DNA of 64,000 nt from Chrysophaeum taylorii (GCA_029834535.1 JAQMWT010000198.1:1-64000), one strand, 5' to 3'. Counted from the stretch's first letter, positions 48,501 through 59,630 are shown. Program-made: numbers and translations. The notes: generated by a model from the letters alone, not told the origin.

Positions 48501-49377
48501 CGAGGAGCGCGCGGATCACGTCAGAGTCGACGGCGTGCTCGTCGGTGTTGGCAGGGCCCTGTAAGCACTCGAGAACGATGCATGCCGAACCAAACATGCC
48601 ACGTGGTGCCGTGTCGACTCCGAGCGAGGTAGCTAACGCGACTGCCGCCTCGAGCGAGGCGCGAGCAGCGCTTAGAGTCGCGTCAGAAGAGTCGTCGTGA
48701 CGTTGCTCGAGCGCCCCGCGCACGTCGTCGAGGGCGTGACTCTTTCGTGTAAGCTTATCATGCTGTGCCTTTCCCGCGTCGTCCATCGCCGGCGCAGCTG
48801 GCCCCGCGTCGTCCGTGGCGATGCGAAGCTCGTCGAGGACATGGGTTGCCGACTCGCCCGCCGCGAGCTGGTCTCGCGCGTTGGCGAGCAGGCGAGCCTC
48901 GACATCGAGGTAAGCGATCGCCGCGCGGGCTCTCATCACTTCGAGACGCAGTGATTTCGATCGCGGTGGCGCCCGTGTGTAGGGCTCGAGGGCGGCCTTG
49001 ATCGCCATGATCGAACCTAATGGCGCATACACTCTGAGTCGTCATTTTCGTCTTCTCCGCGAAAAAAGATCAAATTAAGTGGCGAACTCGAACACATGAA
49101 CACGGAGGGTCGAACGCGTATTAACGGCACAAGTCACTGCGCCGCAGGCTTGGACGTCGGCGCGCAGAGTCGTCACTTTGGTTTCGGCGGCCTCGAGGGC
49201 TGGGTGTTTGGGCGGCAAGGTTGCCTTGGCGCGCGGCATGAGTGCGTCGAGCTGGTCCGTGTCTTCGTTGGCGATCGCGATCCGCAAATCCTTGAGTAGA
49301 CTGCGCGTTGCTTGCCACTGCCATCGTCGCAACTTGGCGACGCAGAAGGACTGGATTGTGCGCTCGTGGGCCTGCAT
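45595..49377 (-). CDS. Large alpha-helical protein, N-terminal IQ-like motif
   Basis: The main exon is an uninterrupted 1145-codon frame 49032-45595 whose first residues come from GTG, not ATG, so an upstream exon is needed. The frame 49377-49075 supplies it: MQAHERTIQSFCVAKLRRWQ (IQ-motif-like) and SLLKDLRIAIANEDTDQLDA. The intron lies within about 49110-49018 but its ends are ambiguous (acceptors at CTCAG and CATTAG). Repeated helical units of the form ALE.A...A..LG (LEAAVALATSLGVDT, LDEAVARAESTPG, LETAIRKANRIGL, LEACLSCARSEDVDL) recur every 60-120 residues. The last 250 residues look globular. Possibly a calmodulin-binding scaffold or motor-associated protein; no family assigned. Confidence 0.65.
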
Positions 49378-50010
49378 AAGTTGGTTGCCACACGACCCCC
49401 AAGGAATGAAACTTTAACCCTTTATGTGTTTTCTTGTGTATACTCCCTAACCCCCGCTCTCCTTTCCGCTACCCCCGCCAATCTAAACTGCTTCAATCAG
49501 GCCACACGCTCCGCCCTTTAAATTAAGTTTAATAACCTTTTAGTTTACTCCTAAACTCTAGATGCCCGCGCAGACATTCGTCGTCTTGGGAGCCATCGAT
49601 CGTGCTATAGGTAGCTAGCTGGCCCTCAGTCACCCCGCTTTCCTTTGCTCTCGAATCTCAGACCGACCACTCTGAGCTGCCCCCCTTCCACACCCGCTCC
49701 GACTTTAAACGTATGTTTGAGTATACTCTTAAACCCTAGATGCCCGCAGCGTGCGTGCTCTGACGGCTCGGCTCGCCCTGGCGTCCTCTGCGAAGAACCC
49801 TCTGAAGGCTAGGCTTTTGTTTCTTGCGTCCTCTGCGAATTTCCTGCGTCTCCGTCGTCATGTCTTCCCCTCCTCCTCCTCGCGCGCCCCTTTCTCGTCA
49901 AATCAACCCAACCCTATTTTGAGTTTATTCCCTTACCCTAGAAGAGGAAGCCTCGCAGCCAACAACTCTGGCTTGGTCCTGGACACAAGAAGAAGAGGTT
50001 GCTTGTGCTG
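49378..50010. repeat. Intergenic region with dispersed about 100-bp repeat
   Basis: 49441-49560 includes CCCCGCCAATCTAAACTGCT and ACCTTTTAGTTTACTCCTAA. The same words in the same order occur at 30721-30822 and, inverted, at 32445-32545 in the Helitron palindrome. A second, related block with TAAACCCTAGATGCCCGC occurs at 49727 (compare CTAAACTCTAGATGCCCGCG at 49551). No gene seen; upstream region of the MYND gene. Confidence 0.65.
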
Positions 50011-51621
50011 ATGGAGGCTGGAGATGATGGTGAAGTGGAGGGAGCGAGGATAGACGACGACGAGGCGTTCGCGCGGCGGCTCGCGGCGGAGCTCGAGGCC
50101 GAGGGGAGTGCTGAGCGACGAAGACAGATGGCGGAGGACGAGGCGCTCGCACGCGCTTTGGTGGACGAGGAGAAGTCGTTGGAGGTCGCTCGAAGCTTGC
50201 AGCGACAAACAGACGCCACCTTGCCATCGCTCGAGACGGTTCCTAGCACAACCGGGTTCTTCAGCAAGAGCTCGGCCGACGAGTTGAGTCTCGACGAGAT
50301 GAAGTCGCTCGTCGCGCTCGCGGGGATGCGCCACAACGATTGCATCGAGCGCCGGGAGCTCGTGGAGCGGGCACGCGAGGCCTGGAGGGTCGTCGTGGAG
50401 CAGCAGGCACAGACGGCGATGATGATGGCGCGCGCGCAGCAGTCGGCGGCCTCGGCGCGTCGCGGGGTTTCTCGTCGGTGGGAGCCGCCAGTTCTCTCGA
50501 CGGTCGGGAGCGCGAGCGAGTTGCTGGAGGCGGCCGAGGCCGCGCAGCGCGGCCGGGTTCTCGAGTCGGGCCTCGCTTCGGAGCCGTTCCGGGCGACGGC
50601 GCCGCACCGCGTGGACGACGTCGAGCTCGAGGCGCTGCGGCCGCTCTACACGGAGCTGCTAACGACGTCGTACGAGCGGGTGATGGAGCTCATAGAGACG
50701 CAGCACCCCGAAGCCGCCTGGGTGCTTCTCGCGATCCTCGATTACCCGTTCTCGGTGTTCGCCGCGCGCAAGTTCCATCACGCCGACAAGGACGCGGCAC
50801 CCCAGTTGATGGAACGCGCGCACGGCGGCTTTTTCGTGCTGAGCGTCGTCGTCAACCGAGTCGCCAAGGACAAGAGGTTGATACGGTGGTGTCGCGAGGC
50901 GCTCGGCGGGCGTCGCCACGACCGCGTCGTCGAGTACTGCCTGCGTCATCTCGTCTCGGCGACCTCGGGGGCCCACAAGCCCACCAAGACCGTGCGCAGG
51001 CACGTCCTCGGGAGACCCGCCGAGTCGGATGATTTCGAGGGCGACGTCGATCCGATGCGTGCGTTGGTCGCCGACCTCGCCGCCGTCTTCCGCGAGAGGC
51101 GGCTCTCCAGCAACGTCGAGCTCCTCGCGCTACAGCTCCCCGTCGCCTGCGTCGCCGCGCTCGACGCCGACCGCGTTGGCCGCTTTAACTTTTTTTTTCA
51201 GACCGCGCCCGACGTCGCGCCGGCCTTCCTCGACGCCCTCGACCGCGTCAAACCCACGGTCGAGTCGGGCTACTACGACCTACTCTCCGCCAGCCTCTTC
51301 GCGTCCTCGGGCGACGACGACGCGGCCAACGACGACCACAAGGCCGCCGACCGCGCGGACGATGCCTGGAATCCCGCGAACCGCGACCCCGCCCGCCGCT
51401 GCGACCGCCAAGGCTGCAACGAGATTGGCTGGAAGAAGTGCGCGCGATGTCGACTCACGAGCTACTGCTCCAAAGAGTGCGCTCCTCGTTCATCTTCTCG
51501 CTGACGCCAGCCTCCTCGCAGGTGCCAGACGGCCGACTGGAAAGAGCGCCACAAGCTCGTTTGTCGCAAACCGTGCTGCAAGAATAAGAAAAAAAACACT
51601 GCCGAGTCCGTATCTGCTTAG
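50011..51621 (+). CDS. MYND zinc-finger protein
   Basis: Exon 1 50011-51476, intron 51477-51521 (45 nt, GTGCGC..CGCAG), exon 2 51522-51621; 521 aa. The C-terminal MYND finger spans the intron: RRCDRQGCNEIGWKKCARCR, LTSYCSKE then CQTADWKERHKLVC, with all eight metal ligands. N-terminal residues about 15-60 contain two acidic UIM-like helices (DDDEAFARRLAAELEAEG, AEDEALARALVDEEK). Residues about 90-130 (LSLDEMKSLVALAGMRHNDC, ERRELVERAREAW) look like a SAP/CUE-size helical hairpin. The middle is helical, suggestive of an adaptor. MYND fingers mediate protein binding; UIM-like helices suggest a ubiquitin link, which is inference. ATG 50011 is the first in-frame ATG. Confidence 0.82.
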
Positions 51622-51798
51622 TAGTAGGAGTAGTAGTATCAATAAACGGCGGCCGGCGCGGATAGGTAGTCGTCGTCGCCCACGTACCGCGGAATACAAT
51701 ATTCCAGTTATCCATCCCACTGCGGAAACAAATCACCACCAATCGCTGGCCGCTCTCCGTGACATTAATTACAAAAAGGCGAAGGGGTGATCACGAGG

Positions 51799-53343
51799 CT
51801 ATAACCGACGATGGCGAGAGTCTCCAGGACGACCCTCGGCGGCGGCGGCGGCGGCGGCGGGTTGAATAAAGCTGTTGTTCAAGGGCCCACCATCTGGGTA
51901 TTGGGGGAACCAGTGCGCAAATTCGCGGCGGAGAACGTGGAATGAGCTGTGGATGGCCCCCTCGGGGTTGCTCCTGAAGTCGCACGACGGGACGACGCAA
52001 CGAGCGAGCGAGAAGCCGGACTTGCAGCCTTCTTGAGGACGGGCCGACGTGCCAAGCCACTGCTCGTAATAATGGCGATCGAAGGTTTTTTGATGACTCC
52101 GGATCTCCTGTGGAAGGAGCGGCTCTCGGTGGCACGCGATCGAGTTCGGCCGCGCCCACCTGCGACGAGCGAGGTCGCAATACGAAAAAATCTCGTGATC
52201 TCACCAAAAATTGTACCAGCCGACGCCCGAAGAGGACGGCGTGAGACTGAGATGCTGCGCTTGCGCGGCCGCGTCGTCAAAGAGGGCGATAACGTGGCGC
52301 CAGGATCCTACGATCTGGCGGTAGATGTTGAGCTCGTAGTTGGTTCGAAACCCATAGCCCTCGAAGAGGCTGTCGTCGTGGACGCCGCGTTTGACGCCCT
52401 CGTCCGTGGACCGCGTGACCCCTTTGTTGTGAGAGTAGAGGAGGAGCGTATCGTCGACGACTGGTGGCGTCGCCGTCGAGCAGTTTGGTTCGGGGACGAG
52501 CGACCTCGCGTACGACCAAAGCGCGTGGAGAGCCGGATGTTCGTATTCGTTGTGGTCCTGGAAGTGGACCGTCGATGTGTTTCCGGTCAGCGACGCAGCG
52601 AGTCGTTTGATCTCGTCGACGGCCTGCGCCCCCGATCTTCGACCTTCGACGGGTTGCCGTCGCCCGCGAGCGACGTGCGTGACGAAAATGCGAAGCTTGG
52701 CGCAGTCGGGGAGCGGGCAGATGAGTTCCGCGAGCGCCATCGATAGCAGCTGGGACCTCGCGATCTCGAACCCCCGCTCAACGGGTTCCCCGAGGAGGGT
52801 CATGCCGTAGAACGCGACGACGCGCCGACGCTCCGCCTTCGACGCCATCTCGAGGCCGCGCGTTTTCGTGCACCTCGCTGCGTACGACGGAGAGGAGCGC
52901 GCAGGAACGATGACGTCCGCTGCACGGAGTCGCGCGTACGCCTTGTCGTCGTCGAGGACTGGCGCGAGGGTTGCCGTTACCGCCGAGACCTCCGCCGCCT
53001 CGGGAACGACGTCGAGACCCTCCGCCCAACTCGGGTTAAAGGCGTCGTCGCCCTGTGGGGGGCGCGTGCCGTTGCCATCGCACAAGCACTTTTTACGCGT
53101 CATGTAGGCCGGATCGCGGCCAAAGGCATCGTTGCCGCACCGAATAGACTGCCTTACGCTCGCCGTTATGCTACTACTACTACTACTACCTTGGTCGCCG
53201 CCGGTGATGGCTGTGTACGTCACGTTGCCCACGCACCAGCACGTTTGGCCCTCGAGAGCGCACTCGAACACGAGGGACCGCGTCCCGACGCCCAGGAACA
53301 ACAGCATTGACGACGACAAGTAGTTGGAGTACTGTGGCATCAT
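51799..53343 (-). CDS. Type II membrane glycosyltransferase-like protein
   Basis: Exon 1 53343-52205, intron 52204-52160 (45 nt, GTGAGA..CGCAG), exon 2 52159-51799; 499 aa. An N-terminal signal anchor (SSSMLLFLGVGTR) is followed by a Cys-rich lumenal stem (CALEGQTCWCVGN, KKCLCDGNG). The catalytic-looking part has VVAFYGMTLLG, RIFVTHV, LLLYSHNKGVTRS, RHVIALFDDA and, across the intron, VGWYNFWWARPNSIA, HYYEQWLG. This matches an algal secretory family with YSH.KG and GNFWWA blocks that I cannot assign to a numbered GT family. NXS/T sites occur. An in-frame TTG at 53370 was ignored. An exon 2 poly-Ala tail comes from a GCC run. Confidence 0.7.
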
Positions 53344-53468
53344 CGTCGTCGATTGATTTTTTTTTTCCAAAACAACGCACGATTACCAGAGCCTAACCCG
53401 TTGAGTTTGCTCCTAAATAAACCCTCTCAACCGCTGCCGGAACATTCTTCACTACTACGAAGAGAAAG

Positions 53469-53618
53469 ATGTCGCCAGCCAAGGTCGTGGTGAGTCCATG
53501 GGTGTACCTCGGCGTCGGCGCGCTCGTCCTTGTCCACCTCGCTGCCTTTGGGTATTGGGTGTTGAAAGCCATCGAGAAGCCCAAGGCGGGGTGGATGGAC
53601 AGCAAGAAGATCCACTAA
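53469..53618 (+). CDS. 49-aa single-pass membrane protein
   Basis: ATG 53469 to TAA 53616-53618. Residues 11-33 (WVYLGVGALVLVHLAAFGYW) form one transmembrane helix. The N-terminus is short and uncharged apart from one Lys; the C-terminus is basic (LKAIEKPKAGWMDSKKIH). It lies between two transcribed genes, 21 bp before the PhyH-JmjC gene, and uses GC-rich host-like codons. The shape suits a small organellar inner-membrane subunit; no family identified. Confidence 0.6.
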   Translation: MSPAKVVVSPWVYLGVGALVLVHLAAFGYWVLKAIEKPKAGWMDSKKIH

Positions 53619-53639
53619 TATAAGGATAATCTAAAAGAA

Positions 53640-55424
53640 ATGTGGCGGGTGAAGCGCGGGGTGCTGTCGGAGTCGACAATCGACGCTCTGCGGGCGGAGG
53701 CCGAGGCGCTCGCGGCGCTCGAGGCCCCGTCGTTCGAGAACGGGTGTGTCCTCGAGCCGGTGCGGGACGACGTGCGCGGCGAGGCGTGGCGCGCCGACGA
53801 GGTCGCGTACGGTTTAGCGCGCAAGGTCGCGCCGTCGGCTGCGGTGCGCGAGGCGCTGTTCGAGACGCTCGCGCGGGTCGCGAGCGAGTTCTTTGGCGAG
53901 GCGGTGGTCCTCTTTAACGAGCATTACGTCGTCAAGCCGGCGAACTCCGAGGTGGAGTTCGGTTGGCATCGCGACGGCGACCTGCAGCTCGCGAGCACTT
54001 ACTGTCGGGACGAGTACGTCTCGTGTTGGTGCGCACTCGACCCGGCAACTCCCGAGAACGGGTGCCTCGTAGTTCGCGACGGAGCGCTACCGTGCGCCGC
54101 GGGCGACGTCGTGGTGCTCTCGTCGCGATGCGAGCACCGGTCGGGCCCGAACGAGACGCCCGGTCCGCGACGAGCGTTCTACGCGCAGTACGCGTCGCGA
54201 CCGATCGCGACGCCGAGCGGCGTGCTGCGCCTTGCCATTCCGTGTCGAGGCGGTTTGACCTTGGCCGACGCCGCGGTCTGCGACCTAGAACGCGTCGACC
54301 CCGCCTTGGCGACGTTCGCGAGACTCGCGAGAGATCTCGAGACCGACCGCGACGCGTGGCGAGCCGTGCTCGATGGCTGCTGGGCCGCGCTCCACGACCC
54401 CGATCGCCACTGGACCGCGGCGCCGCGCGAGTTTCGCCGCGCCTATGCGGTCGCCTCGATCTATTACGCCGAGACCCTCGACGACTCGGAGGAAGCTCGG
54501 ATCCGCTCGCTCGATCTCGGCCTGATGATGGACGACGGTTCGACCCGAGCCGCGCTCCTCGAGCGCGTCGCAGAGCTGGAACGACAAAGACCACCCCCGC
54601 CACCGCGCCCCCTCTTTGCTGCGGCGGATAAAGGATCGTCTCCGAGGCCGCTAACGGGAACCGTCGACCTCCCGACCGTCGAGAAACCGTCGGTCGAAAC
54701 CTTCCGGGTCTCCCATTTCGAGCCTCGGAAACCCTGCCGCATCCTCGAGGCCATGCCGTGGCCCGCGCTCCGCAAGTGGCGCGATCTCGACTACCTTCGT
54801 CGCGTGGCCGGCCACCGCGTCGTCCCGATCGAGATCGGCGACCATTACCTCGCCGACGACTGGACGGAGAAAGTGATGACGCTCTCTGAGTTTGTGGAGA
54901 CTCGCATTCTCGGCCAGGAGAAGATCGGCTACCTCGCGCAGCACGCGCTCTTCGATCAAGTCCCCGCGCTCCGAGCCGACGTAGCGCTCCCGGACTACTG
55001 CGCCCTCGGAGACGGGGTCGAGCCCAGGCTCAACGCGTGGTTCGGCCCGCCCGGCACCGTCTCCCCGCTCCATCACGATCGCTACCACAACCTTCTCTGC
55101 CAGGTCCTCGGCGTCAAGTACGTCCGCCTCTACGCCCCCCGCCTCGACCAACACCTTTACCCCCGCGACCCCGCGAGCCTCCACGCCGTCTCCAGCCAGA
55201 TCGTCGACATTGACCGCGTCGACCAAGTCAAGTTCCCGCGCTTCAAAGACGCGCCCTACTCCGATTGCCGCCTCGCGCCCGGCGAGATCCTTTACATACC
55301 CCCGCACACCTGGCACTACATCGAGGCTTCCGAAACCAGCTTTTCGGTCGGTCGGTCACTCATTCATTCCCTCTCTCTCTTTTTATGTCCTGTCTCCTCG
55401 CAGGTCTCGATCTGGTGGTTGTAG
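53640..55424 (+). CDS. PhyH-JmjC double 2-oxoglutarate dioxygenase fusion
   Basis: Exon 1 53640-55346, intron 55347-55403 (57 nt, GTCGGT..CGCAG), exon 2 55404-55424; 575 aa. The N-terminal half is phytanoyl-CoA dioxygenase-like: FNEHYVVKPANSE, FGWHRDGD with iron ligands H110/D112, CALDPATPENGCLVV, and SSRCEHRSG with distal His about 166. The C-terminal half is JmjC of the KDM8/JMJD5 type: VVPIEIGDHYLADDW, GTVSPLHHDRYHNLLCQVLG with H478/D480, PPHTWHYIEA with H559. The intron gives the ending SFSVSIWWL, like the KDM8 C-terminus SFSVSFWW. Both active sites look intact. Role: probably protein hydroxylation or demethylation plus a second oxidation; substrates unknown. Confidence 0.88.
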   Translation: MWRVKRGVLSESTIDALRAEAEALAALEAPSFENGCVLEPVRDDVRGEAWRADEVAYGLARKVAPSAAVREALFETLARVASEFFGEAVVLFNEHYVVKPANSEVEFGWHRDGDLQLASTYCRDEYVSCWCALDPATPENGCLVVRDGALPCAAGDVVVLSSRCEHRSGPNETPGPRRAFYAQYASRPIATPSGVLRLAIPCRGGLTLADAAVCDLERVDPALATFARLARDLETDRDAWRAVLDGCWAALHDPDRHWTAAPREFRRAYAVASIYYAETLDDSEEARIRSLDLGLMMDDGSTRAALLERVAELERQRPPPPPRPLFAAADKGSSPRPLTGTVDLPTVEKPSVETFRVSHFEPRKPCRILEAMPWPALRKWRDLDYLRRVAGHRVVPIEIGDHYLADDWTEKVMTLSEFVETRILGQEKIGYLAQHALFDQVPALRADVALPDYCALGDGVEPRLNAWFGPPGTVSPLHHDRYHNLLCQVLGVKYVRLYAPRLDQHLYPRDPASLHAVSSQIVDIDRVDQVKFPRFKDAPYSDCRLAPGEILYIPPHTWHYIEASETSFSVGRSLIHSLSLFLCPVSSQVSIWWL

Positions 55425-55712
55425 AATATATATGCATGTGGTGTGATGCGATCTTTTTTCAAGATGTACGATGTGCGATGCGCGATGCACGATGCACCCC
55501 CCTTCTGCACCTTGTACTTACCCTTCGAGTCTACTCTTTAAAAAACCCTTCGTGCGTCTCCTCCCTCACCCCCCCACCAATCAACAACCGTCAATCTTTA
55601 CAAACCCTTCGTGTCTACTTTCCAAGCGGCCGATGGTGTCGTTCTTTCCAAATGAAACGTCAATCCGAATAAATAAATAAATAAATAATGCGACGTGACG
55701 GAGCGTGAACGC
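55425..55712. other. Intergenic region, AATA run before start codon
   Basis: Contains GATGCGC/GATGCAC 7-mer repeats (about 55463-55495), two AAACCCTTCGTG copies (55546 and 55599), and (AATA)n directly upstream of the next gene. A seven-codon upstream ORF starts at ATG 55688 and overlaps the main start region. Confidence 0.55.
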
Positions 55713-58700
55713 ATGAGTGCGAGCGTGGTGCCGCCGCCACCGCCGCCGCCGAAAATCGGCCCGCCGCCGGCTCGTCCGCCGCCTGGCCGGCCACCGCCTA
55801 GTATGTCGTCGCCCTTTGAAGGTGCGAACGACGTTTTTGCTAAAAACACAGGCGCATACCCTCGTGCGATCGGAGCCCCCCCTCCAGGTTGAGTTGGAGT
55901 CTTTCGTTCGCGCAGCGTCTCAGCAGGCCCTCCGCCGCCTCGCTCCGCGCAGCGCATCACGTCGGGCGCTTTCACGCTCAACGGCCCGGGCACCCCTCCT
56001 CCAGGTTGACGTCGCATCTGTCTGCTGCACAATTATCATATTCAACACAGGACCACCGCCTGGACCACCTCCTGCGCCACGAGGCCCGCGGCCGCCGCCG
56101 CCGAGTACGTTGCGTACCGCGCGCCTTTTTGATGCGCGCCGTATCGCAGCCCATCGTCCGCCATCGTCGCGAGGTTGGCACGGTCGGTCGCTGCGCGTCT
56201 CAAAGATCGCGCAGGCTCATCCCCAGCATTCGGAGGCCCGCCGCCTCGACATTTTTCAGGGCCCGTTCCACCGCCGCCACCCCCGCCATCCATCGGAATC
56301 CCGCCACCGCGACGGGCTCCGGGAGCAGCAGGTGAGCGTCCTCTCTCTCTCCCTCCCTCCCTCCCTCGCGCGAAGCATCAAACCAGAACCACAGGCACTT
56401 TCGCGCCCATACCAGACCTGAGTTCGACGGCCGTCGGTAGCCCGCGAGCTTTAGGATATGGTGCGACTCGCGTGCCGCCGCCGCCATCGTTGCCACAACC
56501 ACCACCACCTCTCGGGACTCCGCCGCCTCGACGAGCACTAGGATCGGACGGAACTGACTTTTCAACGGGGCGGCCGCTAACTACTTCGCCTCCACCGGCT
56601 TTCGGAGACCAGCCTCCGCGACAAGTGCCCGGAGGTCAGAGGAAGTCGAGTATATCTCGCGAGGAACGCGCCATTTAAGCAGGCGTACTCGTGCTACCGC
56701 CGCCAACAAATCTACCTCCACCTCCGACCGGAAGCCAGTCAGGATCGGACAATGCTAGCATGCCGCCACCTCCGTCGACACCGCCGCCTGCCTTGGAAAA
56801 CCCGCACCTTGAACATAGACAAGGAGGTCCGTCAGCCGCCGTCGAGTGTCTATTCTCTCACGCGCTGCGAACGCAGGCGCGCCACCGCCGCCACCTCTCT
56901 CAGCTTTTGGAAGGCCGCGAGGGTCGGAAAGAGATTCTGGCGCGCCTCCGCCGACACCGCAACTGGCCATTGGAAGCCCGCCCCTTCGAGGAATAACTGG
57001 AGGTCAGCGAGCCGTGGAGTCCCAAGCATATCATCAGGCACTGCGCGCGGGCGCGCCACCACCGCCACCTCTCTTAGCTTTTGGAAGTCCGCAAGGGTCG
57101 GATGATTCAGGCGCGCCTCCTCCGACACTGAAACTGGCCGTTGAAAGCCCGCCCCTTGAACAAATACCTCGAGATCAACAGGCCGTCGAGTCCCGAGCGC
57201 GTCGTCGTCGTCGTCAAGCACTGCGCGCGGGCGCGCCGCCGCCACCACCTGCACTGGCTGTTGGAAGTCCGCAAGGTTCGGACGATTCTGGCGTGCCACC
57301 GCCTCCGTCGACGCCGCCACCGGCCGTTAGAAGCCTTTCCCTTGGAAAACCACCTGGAGGTCCGCGCGCCGTCCACTGTCACGCGAACGCGCGAACGCAG
57401 GCATGCCTCCGCCGCCGCCACCTCCGTCGGCTGGCGAAGGCCCACCTCACGAAACGCTCGAGGAAGGTCAGTGGTGGCCAACTGTTGTTGTTGTTGTTGT
57501 CGTTGTTGTGCCACACTGAATAAACACAGGCGTGCCACCGCTGCCAAGCACTCAACCTCCACCTTCTGCTGAAAGAAGCCCGCCTCTCCGTGGCTTGGCG
57601 ACGCAACCGCCGCAGCAGTCTAGCCCGCCTCCTCGGCACCAACAACAAATAAGTGCGCTGTCAAGTGTCCCCGATAAAGTAACGAGCCACAACAACACGC
57701 AGGCGTTCCTCCGCGTCCGCTGCCACCCTCACAGGCTGTCGAAGACCCGCCTCCTCGGCTCGCACTCGAAGGACCACCTACCCGTTTGACGGCTGGCATC
57801 GCGGACGACCCGCGCAGCAGCAGCGGCTTCAGCACCAGCACCCCTAGTTCCCCGTCCGCAGAAAGATTGGCGCTCGGCGGGAACAAGAACGAGGTCGTGG
57901 CGACGGCCATCCTGGAGAATGACGACGACGACGACGACGACTACGAGGAGTACGGAGGACCTTTTTTAGAAGCCGCGAGAGAAGGTCGCGGCGAGAAAAA
58001 CAACAAGGCGTTGCGGAGCGAGGAGCTGACGTTGGACGACGAGACGCATGTGGTGACTACTCCGTCGTCGCGGCGGGTGAGCACATTATCCGACGCGGAA
58101 GAGCCGTCGAGCAGCGCGTTGGCGGATTCGGGAACGAGCGCGCTGGACGAGGCACACGAGGCGCGAGTGCGATGCGTCGCCGAGACGGTACGGATGCGGC
58201 TGGCCGAAGTCGAGCAGCGCACGGTCGAATCGGCGGCGCGGTCGGCGAGCCTGGGGGCCATCCTCCGGGCGTGCTTGTTCGCGCACGGGCGGCAAATCGT
58301 GGGGGACGGTAAGGGCACGCTCGCGAGCGACTGGGCTCGCGACGAGGTGATGGGTCGCGCATTCCGGCAGTACGCCGACGACGGCGGGCGCATCGGACTC
58401 GCCGAGTGGCTGGATTTCGTGGGCGACGCGCGGTGCTGCGGCGGGGACGTGGCGACGAAGGTATTCCGCGTCGTCGCGCTCGAGCGCGCGGCCGGGGCGT
58501 GCGACGACGGGTCGGTGTGCGAGGACGACGCGCGGCGCGAGGCGACGGAGGCCCTTGTCGCGTCGGGCGTGCACGACGTCCAGCTGGACTTCTCGGGATT
58601 CTACGGATTGCTGCGCGAGCTGGTGGAGCGTCGCCGCGACACGTTCGAGGCGTTCGCGCACGCGTACGTCGTGCCCGTCGTCGCGTGCGGGCGGGGCGCG

Positions 58701-59630
58701 GCGCGCGCGAGCCCAAGCCGGCTCGTGAACGCAAGCGACGCTCCGCGCGTCGCCCGTCTCGCGCGCGACTTCCTGCCAAACCTGTGGCGGCTCTTCACGC
58801 TGTACGCGCAGGACGAGCGCGGCCACACGGCGCCCGCGTGCCGCGGTGATTTTCCCCACCTCGCGCAGGCTGCCGAGCACGCGATCGCGGGGACAGAACT
58901 CGCCGATTTCGAGCCGCTCTCGGCCGACTTTGCGTCGATGGCCGCGCGCATCCAGGCGCGATATCCCGACAAGCGCCTCGCGCTCTCGGTCTCCGAGGAC
59001 CGCTTCGCGCGCGTTTGCGAGCACCTCGCGCTCGCCCCCGACGTCGCGCCGCTCGCGCGCGTGCGTCTCGCGTTCCGCGTCGCGCGCCGCCCGAGGGTCG
59101 AGGCCGCGCGACCCAAGGCGCCGACGCCCAAGCGAGCGCCGCGCGTCTCTCGCGCGACGCGACCGACCGTCGCCCACAAGCGGCGCGTCCTCGCGGTTGC
59201 CGCGCACACCTCGCTCCTCCACTCGTCGCCAACTCGTTTCTCGCCCAAGCGCTCCTCGCCCGTCCGACTCTCCTCTCCCAACGACGACGACGCCGCCTCC
59301 TCCTCCTCGTGCTGCCCCGGGCTCTCGTTCTGCGAGTTCGTCGAGGTAGGGGCTTCGCAGCATGGCGCGATGATTGCTTTTTGTTTCGCGCAGGCCCTCG
59401 CCGACGTCGCGGACGCGGGACTCTCGGAGCGCAAGGTCCTCGCCAAGAAGTATCCGACGACCTACGCGCGCGTGGCCGCGCTTCTGGTAATAATAAGAGA
59501 GAAGACAAGAAGAACGCAATCATCATCGTCTTTTTCGCAGGCCGTATGGGGCGCTGCCGACGCTCGTAAACTGGACGACCTCGCCGCGTGCATTGCGTCC
59601 CACCTCTCGGAGCGGCGGCGGCGGCGGTGA
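55713..59630 (+). CDS. Proline-rich 14-exon protein with mini-exon array
   Basis: Exons: 55713-55800, 55852-55887, 55927-56004, 56051-56104, 56150-56173, 56215-56331, 56395-56634, 56683-56826, 56877-57359, 57401-57466, 57530-57652, 57703-59345, 59394-59486, 59541-59630; 1092 aa. The first 11 introns (39-63 nt) are all phase 1 and mostly split a Gly or Ser codon after PPP (CCA G|gt..cag|GC). The N-terminal half (about 1-490) is polyproline of formin/WASP style (VVPPPPPPPKIG, GGPPPRHFSGPVPPPPPPPS). The C-terminal half has a helical domain with an EF-hand-like segment (DEVMGRAFRQYADDGGRIGL) and Ser/Arg-rich linkers. No FH2 or WH2 motif seen. Probable profilin/SH3-binding cytoskeletal scaffold. 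The small exons 4-5 are the least certain. Confidence 0.72.
57003..57230 (+). other. Two exonised former introns inside exon 9
   Basis: 57003-57050 (48 nt) begins GTCAGCGAGC like a donor but ends GCGCGCGG instead of CGCAG. 57174-57230 (57 nt) begins ATCAAC, with the donor GT lost, and ends GCGCGCGG. Both sit exactly where introns sit in sister repeats, are multiples of three and remain open, adding QRAVESQAYHQALRA and QQAVESRARRRRRQALRA to the protein. Confidence 0.6.
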
